From: Geodermatophilaceae bacterium NBWT11
GTDB lineage: Bacteria; Actinomycetota; Actinomycetes; Mycobacteriales; Geodermatophilaceae
Reading direction: 5' to 3'
Assembly (NCBI GenBank): GCA_014218215.1
Contig: CP043652.1
Location: 248,001 to 312,000, forward strand
Length of the DNA: 64,000 nucleotides
The translations under genes were made by a program, and so were the position numbers. Numbering within the stretch: the stretch's first letter is position 1; each line of letters opens with the position of its first letter. Shown here piece by piece: positions 1-7,828 of the stretch. Under the pieces are notes generated by a model that was not told where the DNA came from, made no database searches, and saw nothing but the letters and a program-made list of their open reading frames with translations.

Positions 1-1
1 C

Positions 2-742
2 CAGGCCGCCGGCTTCGAGACCGCATTCGACGCCTTCGCCGCCAACTGCGTGGCCCTGGTGAGCGGCTGCCCGGTGGGCGCCGACCCGCGCACGTTCGTC
101 AACGACCTGCTGACCCAGGCCGGTACGACGCCGATCGCGAGCAGCCGGGAGGGCGAGACCCGTCAGGCCACCCCGGGGCTGGTGCTGGCCGCCGTCCGCT
201 CGGCGCTGTACACCCCGGCCGCGTGGCCGCAGCTGGCCCAGTCGCTGGCCGCCGCGCAGGCCGGGGACGCCGCCGGCGTGCTGACCCTGGCCGACACCTT
301 CACCGGTCGCGGCGAGGACGGCACGTACACCAACACCATCGACGCGAACCTCACCGTGAGCTGCTCGGACACCGAGGAGAGCCACGATGCCGACGAGGTG
401 CGGGCCCTGGTCGCGGAGTGGAACACCACCTACCCGCTGTTCGGCGCCGACGCCGCCCTGGGCCTCTACACCTGCACGCCGTGGGAGGCCCCGCGCACCC
501 CGCTGCCCGACCGCACCGCCGAGGGCGCCGCCCCGATCCTGGTGGTCGGCACCCAGGGCGACCCGGTGACCCCGCTGCCCGGCGCCGTCGACATGGCCGA
601 GGACCTCACCTCCGGGGTGCTGCTGACCTGGCAGGGGTCCGGGCACACCGCCTACCCGCAGACCCAGTGCGTGACCGACGCGGTGAACAGCTACCTCGTC
701 GACCTGGTCGCCCCGCTCGACGGGCTGACCTGCCCCGCCTGA
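2..742 (+). CDS. TAP-like alpha/beta hydrolase (C-terminal part, 5' end outside window)
   Basis: The reading frame is open from base 2, so the gene begins upstream of the window; about 246 C-terminal codons are present. The last 80 residues match the TAP-like C-terminal domain of secreted actinobacterial tripeptidyl-aminopeptidase-type hydrolases: a strand ending in VVGTQGDPVTPLPGA, carrying the likely catalytic Asp, and GHTAYPQTQC, carrying the likely catalytic His. Paired cysteines fit an exported, disulfide-bonded enzyme. The nucleophile serine and any signal peptide would lie upstream and cannot be checked. The family cleaves N-terminal peptides or esters outside the cell; the substrate cannot be told. 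The internal GTG at 50 is not a credible start because homology-like sequence continues before it. Confidence 0.75.
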   Translation, partial: QAAGFETAFDAFAANCVALVSGCPVGADPRTFVNDLLTQAGTTPIASSREGETRQATPGLVLAAVRSALYTPAAWPQLAQSLAAAQAGDAAGVLTLADTFTGRGEDGTYTNTIDANLTVSCSDTEESHDADEVRALVAEWNTTYPLFGADAALGLYTCTPWEAPRTPLPDRTAEGAAPILVVGTQGDPVTPLPGAVDMAEDLTSGVLLTWQGSGHTAYPQTQCVTDAVNSYLVDLVAPLDGLTCPA

Positions 743-761
743 CCGCCTAGGGTCTCCGGTC

Positions 762-1817
762 GTGGCCAGCAGCAAGGACGCCGTCGTCCTGACCGTCGAC
801 GGGCACGAGGTCCGGGTGTCCAGCCCGGGCCGGGTGGTCTACGACGCCACCGACAGCACCCCGGCGGTCACCAAGCTGGCCGTCTGCGAGTACCTGGTCG
901 CCGTCGGCGAGCCGATGCTGCGCGCGCTGGGCGACCGCCCGACGGCCATGGAGCGCTGGCCCGACGGCTGGCACGAGGGCATGCGCCTGGCCACCGGACC
1001 CCGGGACCCCGATGCCGACGGCTTCTACCAGAAGCGGCTGCCCAAGGGCGCCCCCGACTGGATCGAGACCGCGCGCATCACCTTCCCCAGCGGCCGGACG
1101 GCGGACGAGCTCTGCCCCACCTCGACCGCCCACCTGGTGTGGGCCGCCCAGATGGGCACCCTGACCTTCCACCCGTGGCCGGTGCGCCGGCCCGACGTCG
1201 ACCACCCCGACGAGCTGCGCATCGACCTGGACCCCCAGCCGGGCTGCACCTTCGCCGACGTCCGCCGGGTCGCCGAGACCACCCGGGAGCTGCTCGCCGA
1301 GCTCGGGATGCGCGGGTACGCCAAGACCAGCGGCAACCGGGGCGTGCACGTCTACGTCCGGATCCGCCCCGAGCACCCCTTCGAGGACGTCCGGCACGCC
1401 GCCATCGGGCTGGGCCGTGAACTCGAGCGCCGGGACGACGGCGTGACCACCGCGTGGTGGAAGGAGGAGCGCGGCGAGCGGGTGTTCGTGGACTTCAACC
1501 AGAACAACCGGGACCGCACCATCGCCGGGGCCTGGAGCCTGCGGGCCCGCCCCGGCGCCCCGGTCAGCACGCCGCTGACCTGGGCCGACCTGGCCGAGCT
1601 GTCCGACCCGGCGACGCTGAACCTGACGACGGTGCCCGACCGGCTGGCCGACGGCGACCCCTGGGCCGATGTGGACGAGGTGGCCCACGACCTGGCCCCG
1701 CTGCTGGAGCTGTGGGAGACCCTGCCCGGCGGTGAGCTGCCCTTCCCGCCGGACTACCCGAAGATGCCCGGCGAGCCGATGCGGGTGCAGCCCTCGCGGG
1801 CCAAGAAGCAGGAGTGA
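762..1817 (+). CDS. LigD-type polymerase/primase domain protein (stand-alone)
   Basis: A 351-residue protein matching the polymerase domain of LigD, the archaeo-eukaryotic-primase-like enzyme of bacterial non-homologous end joining. Visible features are QKRLPKGAPDW around residue 90, the metal-binding pair in IDLDP (D155 and D157), the signature SGNRGVHVYV around 190-199, and a later Asp in VFVDFNQNNRDR. The family extends or primes DNA ends, often inserting ribonucleotides. There is no ATP-ligase or nuclease domain here and no Ku gene in the window, so this is a single-domain version that may work with unlinked partners or in another repair route. It starts with GTG 19 bases after the previous stop, and its stop overlaps the next gene by GTGA. 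Confidence 0.85.
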   Translation: MASSKDAVVLTVDGHEVRVSSPGRVVYDATDSTPAVTKLAVCEYLVAVGEPMLRALGDRPTAMERWPDGWHEGMRLATGPRDPDADGFYQKRLPKGAPDWIETARITFPSGRTADELCPTSTAHLVWAAQMGTLTFHPWPVRRPDVDHPDELRIDLDPQPGCTFADVRRVAETTRELLAELGMRGYAKTSGNRGVHVYVRIRPEHPFEDVRHAAIGLGRELERRDDGVTTAWWKEERGERVFVDFNQNNRDRTIAGAWSLRARPGAPVSTPLTWADLAELSDPATLNLTTVPDRLADGDPWADVDEVAHDLAPLLELWETLPGGELPFPPDYPKMPGEPMRVQPSRAKKQE

Positions 1818-2491
1818 CCCGCCGGTTCCTCCCGCTGGCCCTCACGTCGGTCGCCCTGCTGGTCTGGGGCGTGCTGGTGGTGCCGCGGCTGCCCCCGGCG
1901 CCGGGCGTGCGGACGACGGCGAACCTGCTGGCCGTCGCCGTGCTGCTCGCGGTGACCCGGCTCTCCCGCACCGAGCTGGGGCTGCGCCGGGAGCGGGCCG
2001 GGTCAGGCCTGCGCTGGGGCGGACTCGTGCTGGGCGTGGTCGGTGCGGCCTACGTCGTCGCCCTGCTGGTCCCGCCGCTGCATGAGCTGCTGGACGACGC
2101 GGCAGGAACCGAGACCACCGCCGAGCTGCTGCTGCGGGTGCTGGTGTTCATCCCGCTGGGCACCGTGCTGGCCGAGGAGCTCGCCTTCCGCGGCGTGCTG
2201 CTGGGCCTGGCGCTGCGGGTGCTCGGCCCGGTGCGCGCCGTCCTGGTCACCTCGGTGGTGTTCGGGCTGTGGCACCTGGCGACCGCCCGGACCCCGGACG
2301 CCGCGGTGCAGGACCCCGTGCTGAGCGCGGTGGCCGTGCTGGGCGTGGTCGCTGCGACCGCCGGCGCCGGGGTCGTCTTCGCGTTCCTCCGGCTGCGCAG
2401 CGGCAGCCTGCTCGCCCCGGTGGCCGCCCACCTGGCCACCAATGTGCTGGGCCTGCTGGCGGTGGCGATCGCCGTCCGCAGCGGGGGTTGA
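1814..2491 (+). CDS. CPBP family intramembrane metalloprotease
   Basis: A 225-residue integral membrane protein of the CPBP (Abi/CAAX protease) family. The three active-site motifs are visible: EELAFRG (E121, E122, R126), FGLWHL (F150, H154) and a C-terminal AHLATN carrying the third-motif His and Asn. Five to six hydrophobic helices cover most of the chain. Family members are glutamate-type intramembrane peptidases; many bacterial ones have unknown substrates, and some act in bacteriocin self-immunity or protein export. The GTG start overlaps the stop of the LigD-type gene by four bases, so the two are probably translated from one mRNA. A functional link between them is not obvious. Confidence 0.85.
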   Translation: MTRRFLPLALTSVALLVWGVLVVPRLPPAPGVRTTANLLAVAVLLAVTRLSRTELGLRRERAGSGLRWGGLVLGVVGAAYVVALLVPPLHELLDDAAGTETTAELLLRVLVFIPLGTVLAEELAFRGVLLGLALRVLGPVRAVLVTSVVFGLWHLATARTPDAAVQDPVLSAVAVLGVVAATAGAGVVFAFLRLRSGSLLAPVAAHLATNVLGLLAVAIAVRSGG

Positions 2492-2525
2492 CCGACGCTG
2501 GACACCCCGGATCTGGGTGCGGTGC

Positions 2526-2554
2526 TTTCGGAGTTGGCACGGTGTGGTTAGGGT
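2526..2554 (+). promoter_or_regulatory. Candidate housekeeping promoter of the cold-shock gene
   Basis: TTTCGG at 2526-2531 and TAGGGT at 2549-2554 are separated by 17 bases, a plausible weak sigma-70-type -35/-10 pair. This would give a leader of about 60 bases before the cold-shock start codon at 2620. No other promoter-like pair stands out in the 128-base gap. The match is by eye only. Confidence 0.3.
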
Positions 2555-2619
2555 TGAGGCGTCGGGAAGGCTCTGTAAGTGGCAGGACCCCGACGCACGA
2601 CCTCAGCTAGGAGCGAGCA

Positions 2620-2823
2620 ATGCCCGAAGGAACAGTGAAGTGGTTCAACGCCGAGAAGGGGTTTGGCTTTGCCACCCCCGATGGCGGCGGCCCGGACGTC
2701 TTCGTCCACTACTCGGCGATTCAGACCAGCGGGTACCGCTCGCTCGATGAGGGCCAGCGCATCTCGTTCGACGTCGAGCAGGGCCAGAAGGGCCCGCAGG
2801 CTGCGAACGTCAACCCGGTCTGA
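2620..2823 (+). CDS. cspA: Cold-shock protein, CspA family
   Basis: A 67-residue single cold-shock domain, the normal length for the family. It has the RNP1-type motif KGFGFA and the RNP2-type motif VFVHY, which bind single-stranded RNA or DNA. Such proteins act as RNA chaperones and antiterminators, and in actinomycetes are often abundant constitutively. An AGGAG Shine-Dalgarno lies six bases before the ATG. The gene is monocistronic: it has its own leader upstream and a strong hairpin at 2865-2900 downstream, facing a gene on the opposite strand. Confidence 0.95.
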   Translation: MPEGTVKWFNAEKGFGFATPDGGGPDVFVHYSAIQTSGYRSLDEGQRISFDVEQGQKGPQAANVNPV

Positions 2824-2864
2824 TCTCCCGACCGGGCGGCTGACTCCAGCCACCTGAACCACCG

Positions 2865-2900
2865 GCAACGCCCCTCGACCTCCGGGTCGGGGGGCGTTGC
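2865..2900. terminator. Bidirectional hairpin terminator between cspA and the 2912-3364 gene
   Basis: Arms at 2865-2880 and 2885-2900 pair over 16 bases with one G-T wobble and a four-base loop (tccg). A short T-containing stretch follows on the plus strand. It lies between convergent genes and so can serve both. There is no long U-tract, as is common in high-GC actinobacteria. Confidence 0.8.
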
Positions 2901-2911
2901 TGTGTCTGCCC

Positions 2912-3364
2912 TCAGTGCGCCCGCGGCACGTACCCGCCGATGAGCGCGGACATGAGCAGTGCCCCGGCATCCGGGCCGACTGCGGCGGTGGCGTCGGCCA
3001 GCGCCTGCCAGCGGGCCCGCTCGACGTCGGTCGCGGCGTTCGCAGCACGGGCGCCCACCTGCTCGGTGAGCCGCTCCCACTCCGTCTGCGGGGTGGGCCA
3101 GAGCCCGGTGAGCCGGCGGGCCTCCCCCGAGATGCCGGTGACCCGGACGACCTCGCCGGCGTGGTTGGTCAGCGCGGCGACGTACCCGGTGTCGACCAGC
3201 CCGCGGATCGCGGCGACCACCTGGGGCCGCGGCAACCCGCTCGCCGGGACCACCTGGCCGAGGTAGGGGGCCCCGCCGTGCTCCGGGCTGTCGACCAGCC
3301 GGGCCACCGCCCGCAGCACCGGGAGGTCGCGGGTGAACCAGGAGTCGGACAGCGGGTCGGTCAT
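2912..3364 (-). CDS. Conserved actinobacterial protein of unknown function, winged-helix-like N-terminus
   Basis: A 150-residue soluble, helix-rich protein. I chose the ATG at 3364 because GAGAGGA lies four bases upstream; the frame remains open for 17 more codons but those are low-complexity. The first 80 residues (DLPVLRAVARLV ... SGLPRPQVVAAIRGLVDTGYV) read like a winged-helix or MarR-like unit in which a helix-turn-helix is followed by a short wing. The rest looks alpha-helical (WERLTEQVGARA...). There is no enzymatic motif. It could be a small DNA-binding regulator, but that is inference. It stands alone between the cspA terminator and a 200-base gap before the nuclease gene. Confidence 0.7.
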   Translation of the reverse strand: MTDPLSDSWFTRDLPVLRAVARLVDSPEHGGAPYLGQVVPASGLPRPQVVAAIRGLVDTGYVAALTNHAGEVVRVTGISGEARRLTGLWPTPQTEWERLTEQVGARAANAATDVERARWQALADATAAVGPDAGALLMSALIGGYVPRAH

Positions 3365-3572
3365 GGGGTCCTCTCGGGCACGGGCTCCCGGCCGGGTGCG
3401 GCCGAGCCCGTCCACGGTACGCAGTGCCCGGTGCGGGGCGGTGGTGGTGAGCGGAGGTCATGAGCACGGGGAAAGAGGTAACCCGTTGTTCATCGACACT
3501 CGCACAGCGCACTGACAGGATCGACCGGTCCCCCGCACCGGAACGGCCGCCCCCGCGGTCGTGAGGAGAACC

Positions 3573-6206
3573 GTGTCGACACCCCGCACCGCACGACCCG
3601 CCGTCCTCGGCCTGACGGTCGCCGCCGTCGTCGCCGGCGGCCTGGTCACCGCCGCCGCCCCCGCTGCCGCCGTCTCCCCCGACGTCGTCATCGCCGAGGT
3701 CTACGGCGGTGGTGGCAACAACGGCGCCACGCTGACCACCGACTTCATCGAGCTCCGCAATGACGCCGGCACGGCCGTCGACCTGACCGGGTGGTCGGTG
3801 CAGTACGCCTCGGCCGCCGGCACCACGTGGCAGACCACCCCGCTGACCGGCTCGATCGCCCCCGGCGGCCGCTACCTCGTCGCCGAGGCCAGCGGGTCCG
3901 GCGGCACCGTCCCGCTGGCCGGCGTGGACACCACCGGCACCATCGCGATGAGCGGCACCGCGGGCAAGGTGGCGCTGGTCCCCTCGGCCACCGCGCTGAC
4001 CTGCGGCACCGGCTGCGCCGGCACGCCCGCCGTGCGCGACCTGGTCGGCTGGGGGTCGACCGCGGTCGGCGGAGAGGGCGCCCCGGCCCCGGGCACGTCC
4101 AACGCCACCTCGGTCTCCCGCACCGGCCCGGACACCGACGTGAACGCCGCCGACTTCACCGCCGGCGCGCCCACCCCCCAGGGGTCCGGCGCCGCCCCGG
4201 AGCCGGAACCCGAGCCGCAGCCCGAGCCCACGCTGCCGACCTGTGCCACCACCGCCGTCCCGATCGGGAGCGTGCAGGGCACCGGGGAGACCTCCCCGGC
4301 CGCCGGCACCACCGTCACCGTCCGCGGCACGGTGGTCGGTGACCTGCAGACCGGTGGCTTCGGCGGGTTCCACGTCCAGGACGCCGGGGACGGCGACCCG
4401 GCCACCTCCGACGGCGTGTTCGCCTACGCCCCCGGTGGGCCCGAGGTCGCCCTGGGCGACGTCGTCACCGTGACCGGCACGGCCACCGAGTTCAACGGCA
4501 CCACCCAGCTCAGCGGCGCCCTCTACACCGTCTGCGGCACTGCCGAGCTCCCCGCCGCCACCGCGCTGCCGCTGCCCTCGAGCACCGAGCAGCGCGAGTC
4601 CCTCGAGGGCATGCTCGTCGCTCCCCCGGCCGACCTCACGGTCACCGAGGTCTACGGACTGAACACGTTCGGCGAGCTGCTGCTGGCCACCGGTGGGCGC
4701 ACGCTGTCCCCCACCGAGGCCGCCGAGCCCGGCCCGGCCGCCCAGGCCGTCGCCGCGGACAACGCCGCCCGCTCCATCACCCTGGACGACGGGGTGAGCA
4801 CGAACCTGGCCACCAGCGGCCAGGCGCCGCCCTTCCTCGCCCCGGGCGACCCGGTGCGGGTGGGTGACACCGCGGTGCTGGACCAGGCGTTCGTGCTCGG
4901 CTACGGCTTCGGCGAGTACCGCCTCCAGCCGGCCGACGGCACCGCGGCGGGCTCGACGTTCACCCCGACCAACCCGCGCACCGACGCCCCCGCGCCGGTC
5001 GGCGGTGACCTGCGGGTCGCCGACTACAACGTGCTGAACTACTTCGTCACCTTCGGCGGCCAGGCGCGCGGCGCCACCACGCCGGCCGAGCTCGCCCAGC
5101 AGCAGGCCAAGATCGTCGCCGGCCTCACCGCGCTGGACGCCGACGTGATCACCCTGCACGAGATCGAGAACTCCTCGGTCACGACCCCGGCCACCCCGTA
5201 CGCCGCGGTGGAGACCCTGCTCGCCGCGCTCGAGGCCGCCGACGGCAACAGCTGGGCCTACGTCCCGGCCAGCGAGGACAGCGACGTCATCACCAACGCG
5301 ATCGTCTACCGCACCGACGTCGTCACCGCGGTCGGCGCCCCCCGGGTGCCGGCCGACCTGAGCGCCTTCGACAACGCCCGCACCCCGATCGCCCAGACGT
5401 TCGAGCACGACGGCGAGCAGTTCACGGTGGTGTCGAACCACCTCAAGTCCAAGGGCAGCGGCTACGGGGCCGGCAACACCGACACCGGGGACGGGCAGGG
5501 CGCCTCCAACGCCGACCGGGTGGCCCAGGCCCAGGCACTGGTGGCCTTCGCTGCCGAGCTCTCGGCCATCGACCCGGACGTGCTGCTGACCGGTGACTTC
5601 AACTCCTACCGGTTCGAGGACCCGCTGGACGTGATCCGCGACGCCGGGTTCACCGACATGGGCCCGGTGCTGGCCGAGGGCCAGTACAGCTACGTCTTCG
5701 ACGGCGGCTCGGGCTCCCTGGACCACGTGTTCGCCTCGCCCTCGATGGTCGGCCAGCTCACCGGGCTGACCGTCTGGGACACCAACGCGACCGAGTCCTA
5801 CGCCTACCAGTACGACGGCTACGAGCCGCTGTACGCCGCCGACCCCTACCGGGCCAGCGACCACAACCCCACGGTCCTGGGCCTGTCCCTGGGCGAGGCC
5901 GACACCGCGGCCACCGCCACGGTCGGCACGGCGCGTCCCTTCCGGGGTGACCGGCTGACCGTCACCGGCACCGACTTCGCCGCCGGTGAGCGGGTCACGG
6001 TCACCATCGGCGGCCGCCCGGTCGGTTCCGGGACGGCGGACGACGCCGGCACGGTCACCCTCACCCCGCGGGTGCCGGTCCTGCTGGGCGCCGGCGAGCA
6101 GGCCGTCGTCCTCACCGGGTCCTCCGGGGAGACCGCGACCACGTCGATCACGCTGCGCTCGGTCTGGCAGGAGCTGATCGACCGGCTGCGCGGCCTCTTC
6201 GGCTGA
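3573..6206 (+). CDS. Secreted ExeM/NucH-like nuclease: lamin-tail, OB-fold, EEP nuclease and Ig-like domains
   Basis: About 877 residues. A Sec signal peptide occupies roughly residues 1-35 and ends in AAPAAAVS. Next come a lamin-tail domain (about 40-160, VVIAEVYGGGGNNG ... FIELRN), an EPEPEPQPEP linker, an OB-fold domain like those of extracellular nucleases (about 225-340), an endonuclease/exonuclease/phosphatase domain (about 480-780) and a C-terminal Ig-like domain. The nuclease motifs are visible: VADYNVLNYF, ITLHEIEN (metal Glu), SNHLKSKG, LLTGDFNSY and ASDHNPTVLGL. It probably degrades extracellular DNA or nucleotides for phosphate or nitrogen. The GTG at 3573 is preferred because GAGGAG lies four bases before it; GTG 3561 is the alternative. 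A strong hairpin follows. Confidence 0.85.
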   Translation: MSTPRTARPAVLGLTVAAVVAGGLVTAAAPAAAVSPDVVIAEVYGGGGNNGATLTTDFIELRNDAGTAVDLTGWSVQYASAAGTTWQTTPLTGSIAPGGRYLVAEASGSGGTVPLAGVDTTGTIAMSGTAGKVALVPSATALTCGTGCAGTPAVRDLVGWGSTAVGGEGAPAPGTSNATSVSRTGPDTDVNAADFTAGAPTPQGSGAAPEPEPEPQPEPTLPTCATTAVPIGSVQGTGETSPAAGTTVTVRGTVVGDLQTGGFGGFHVQDAGDGDPATSDGVFAYAPGGPEVALGDVVTVTGTATEFNGTTQLSGALYTVCGTAELPAATALPLPSSTEQRESLEGMLVAPPADLTVTEVYGLNTFGELLLATGGRTLSPTEAAEPGPAAQAVAADNAARSITLDDGVSTNLATSGQAPPFLAPGDPVRVGDTAVLDQAFVLGYGFGEYRLQPADGTAAGSTFTPTNPRTDAPAPVGGDLRVADYNVLNYFVTFGGQARGATTPAELAQQQAKIVAGLTALDADVITLHEIENSSVTTPATPYAAVETLLAALEAADGNSWAYVPASEDSDVITNAIVYRTDVVTAVGAPRVPADLSAFDNARTPIAQTFEHDGEQFTVVSNHLKSKGSGYGAGNTDTGDGQGASNADRVAQAQALVAFAAELSAIDPDVLLTGDFNSYRFEDPLDVIRDAGFTDMGPVLAEGQYSYVFDGGSGSLDHVFASPSMVGQLTGLTVWDTNATESYAYQYDGYEPLYAADPYRASDHNPTVLGLSLGEADTAATATVGTARPFRGDRLTVTGTDFAAGERVTVTIGGRPVGSGTADDAGTVTLTPRVPVLLGAGEQAVVLTGSSGETATTSITLRSVWQELIDRLRGLFG

Positions 6207-6220
6207 GCCGACCGCACCAC

Positions 6221-6273
6221 CGACCGGCCCGTCACCGGCGTCCCGACCAAGGGCGCCGGTGGCGGGCCGGTCG
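6221..6273 (+). terminator. Hairpin terminator after the secreted nuclease gene
   Basis: Arms 6221-6240 and 6254-6273 pair over 20 bases with one G-T wobble, enclosing a 13-base loop. It ends 13 bases before the msrB start codon, so msrB expression must start within or just after it, or depend on read-through. Confidence 0.75.
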
Positions 6274-6286
6274 TATCGTCGGGTGC

Positions 6287-6709
6287 ATGAGCCAGCACGT
6301 CGAGAACACACCCGCGGTGACCAAGACCGACGCCGAGTGGCGCACCCAGCTGTCCCCCGAGGAGTACGCCGTCCTGCGCCAGGCCGGCACCGAGCGGCCC
6401 TGGACCGGGGAGTACGTCGACACGAAGACCGTCGGCGTCTACCACTGCCGGGCCTGCGGGGCCGAGCTCTTCCGGTCGGAGACCAAGTTCGACAGCCACT
6501 GCGGCTGGCCGTCGTTCTACGAACCGTCCTCCCGGGACAACGTGGTGCTGCTGGAGGACCGCAGCCTGGGCATGCGCCGGGTCGAGGTGCAGTGCGGCAC
6601 CTGCCACAGCCACCTGGGCCACGTCTTCGAGGACGCGCCGCAGACCCCCACCGGGGACCGCTACTGCATCAACAGCGTGAGCATCGCCCTGGCCCCCGCC
6701 GAGGGCTGA
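6287..6709 (+). CDS. msrB: Peptide-methionine (R)-S-oxide reductase MsrB
   Basis: A 140-residue MsrB reducing the R-epimer of methionine sulfoxide in proteins. The structural zinc site is intact (C54/C57 in CRAC and C103/C106 in CGTC). The catalytic Cys is C127 in RYCINS, and HCGWPSF, GMRRVEV and HLGHVF are characteristic. C72 in HCGWPSF may be the resolving cysteine. The enzyme is cytosolic and repairs oxidative damage using thioredoxin. It is flanked by strong hairpins on both sides (6221-6273 and 6720-6760), so it is an independent unit. Confidence 0.95.
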   Translation: MSQHVENTPAVTKTDAEWRTQLSPEEYAVLRQAGTERPWTGEYVDTKTVGVYHCRACGAELFRSETKFDSHCGWPSFYEPSSRDNVVLLEDRSLGMRRVEVQCGTCHSHLGHVFEDAPQTPTGDRYCINSVSIALAPAEG

Positions 6710-6719
6710 CCATCGCATC

Positions 6720-6760
6720 ACGGAGGGGCACCCGGGCGACCTGCCCGGGTGCCCCTCCGT
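6720..6760 (+). terminator. Perfect 18-bp hairpin terminator after msrB
   Basis: Arms 6720-6737 and 6743-6760 are perfectly complementary with a five-base loop (gacct), followed by a T/G-rich stretch. It directly follows the msrB stop and precedes the small membrane protein gene by 24 bases. Confidence 0.85.
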
Positions 6761-6783
6761 CGTGTGTGCGGCAGGGTGGGCGG

Positions 6784-7074
6784 ATGACCGAGGCCCCGAC
6801 CCGCAGCCCCGTGGCGCGCATCCTGGGCTGGGTGACCGGTGCGGTCGTCGCCCTCCCCGCGCTGGCCGCCGCACCGTGGCTGGTCATCGGCCTCGCCTGG
6901 GGGTGGAGCGGCACCGACGGCAGCGGCACGACGACCGGTGAGACCGACTGGGGTCAGGTGCTCGGCTGCGCGGGTCTGCTCCTGGCCTCGGTCGCGGTTC
7001 CGGTGCTCGCCGGGATCGGGGTGTTCCGCGGCCTGGACTGGCTGATCCGGCAGTCGAGCACCGACCCGGACTGA
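6784..7074 (+). CDS. Small two-helix membrane protein, unknown function
   Basis: A 96-residue protein with two hydrophobic segments, about residues 13-42 (ILGWVTGAVVALPALAAAPW) and 58-82 (VLGCAGLLLASVAVPVLAGI), separated by a Gly/Thr-rich loop. There is no recognisable domain. The ATG at 6784 comes right after the msrB terminator. The stop lies five bases from the convergent hemQ stop. G/C-biased third positions and two well-formed membrane helices support it as a real gene. Confidence 0.65.
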   Translation: MTEAPTRSPVARILGWVTGAVVALPALAAAPWLVIGLAWGWSGTDGSGTTTGETDWGQVLGCAGLLLASVAVPVLAGIGVFRGLDWLIRQSSTDPD

Positions 7075-7078
7075 CCGG

Positions 7079-7795
7079 TCAGGCCAGCCCGGCCACCAGC
7101 TCCGCCGCCGTCCGCCGGCTCCCGGTGTAGAACGGGATCTCCTCGCGCACGTGCCGCCGGGCGCGGCTGGCCCGCAGGTCGCGCATGAGGTCCACGATCC
7201 GGAACAGCTCGTCGGCCTCGAAGGCCAGCATCCACTCGTAGTCGCCCAGCCCGAACGAGGCCACCGTGTTGGCCCGCACGTCGGGGTAGGGCCGGGCCTG
7301 CATGCCGTGCTCCTTGAGCATGTCCCGGCGCTCCTCGTCGGGGAGCAGGTACCACTCGTAGGAGCGGACGAACGGGTAGACGCAGACCCAGGCCCGCGGC
7401 TCCTCGTCGGCCAGGAACGCCGGGATGTGCGAGCGGTTGAACTCGGCCGGGCGGTGCAGGGCCATCTGCGACCAGACCGGCTCCAGCCGCTGCCCCAGCG
7501 CTGTCCGACGCAGCCGGGTGTAGGCACCCTGCAGGGCCTCGGCGGTCTCGGCGTGCCACCACACCATCACGTCGGCGTCGGCGCGCAGACCGGCCACGTC
7601 GTACAGCCCGCGGACGACGACGTCCTGTCCGGCCAGCTCCTCGACCAGGGCCGCGACCTCCGCCGCGGCCTCGTCTCGGGGCTCGTCGCCGAAGGGGCGG
7701 GCGAGCCGGAACACCGACCACATCGTGTAGCGGATCTGGGCGTTGAGCTCGTTGGCCCGCTTGCCGATGCTCTTCTGCTCGGGCTCCTCAGTCAT
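7079..7795 (-). CDS. hemQ: Coproheme decarboxylase ChdC (HemQ)
   Basis: About 238 residues of the chlorite-dismutase superfamily. The enzyme converts Fe-coproporphyrin III (coproheme) to heme b by two peroxide-dependent decarboxylations, the last step of the coproporphyrin-dependent pathway of Actinobacteria and Firmicutes. Diagnostic stretches are [41 protein letters not shown] (active-site Tyr), and MLKEHG, whose His is the likely heme ligand. ATG 7795 is preferred because GGAG lies ten bases upstream; ATG 7804 would sit one base from it. It is the last gene of hemE-hemY-hemQ, with a gap of about 30 bases after hemY. Confidence 0.93.
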   Translation of the reverse strand: MTEEPEQKSIGKRANELNAQIRYTMWSVFRLARPFGDEPRDEAAAEVAALVEELAGQDVVVRGLYDVAGLRADADVMVWWHAETAEALQGAYTRLRRTALGQRLEPVWSQMALHRPAEFNRSHIPAFLADEEPRAWVCVYPFVRSYEWYLLPDEERRDMLKEHGMQARPYPDVRANTVASFGLGDYEWMLAFEADELFRIVDLMRDLRASRARRHVREEIPFYTGSRRTAAELVAGLA

Positions 7796-7828
7796 GCCCG
7801 CCATTCTCCACCGGCGTCGGTGGGCACC

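Noticed and set aside
50-742. The GTG at 50 as the true start of the first gene
   Set aside because: Codons 2-49 continue the same domain-like sequence, so the gene begins outside the window.
2721-6311. Open frame of about 1,196 codons on the minus strand opposite the secreted nuclease gene
   Set aside because: High-GC codon bias creates long antisense open frames. The plus strand has a signal peptide and complete nuclease motifs; the minus frame is Gly/Arg/Ala-rich with no domain.
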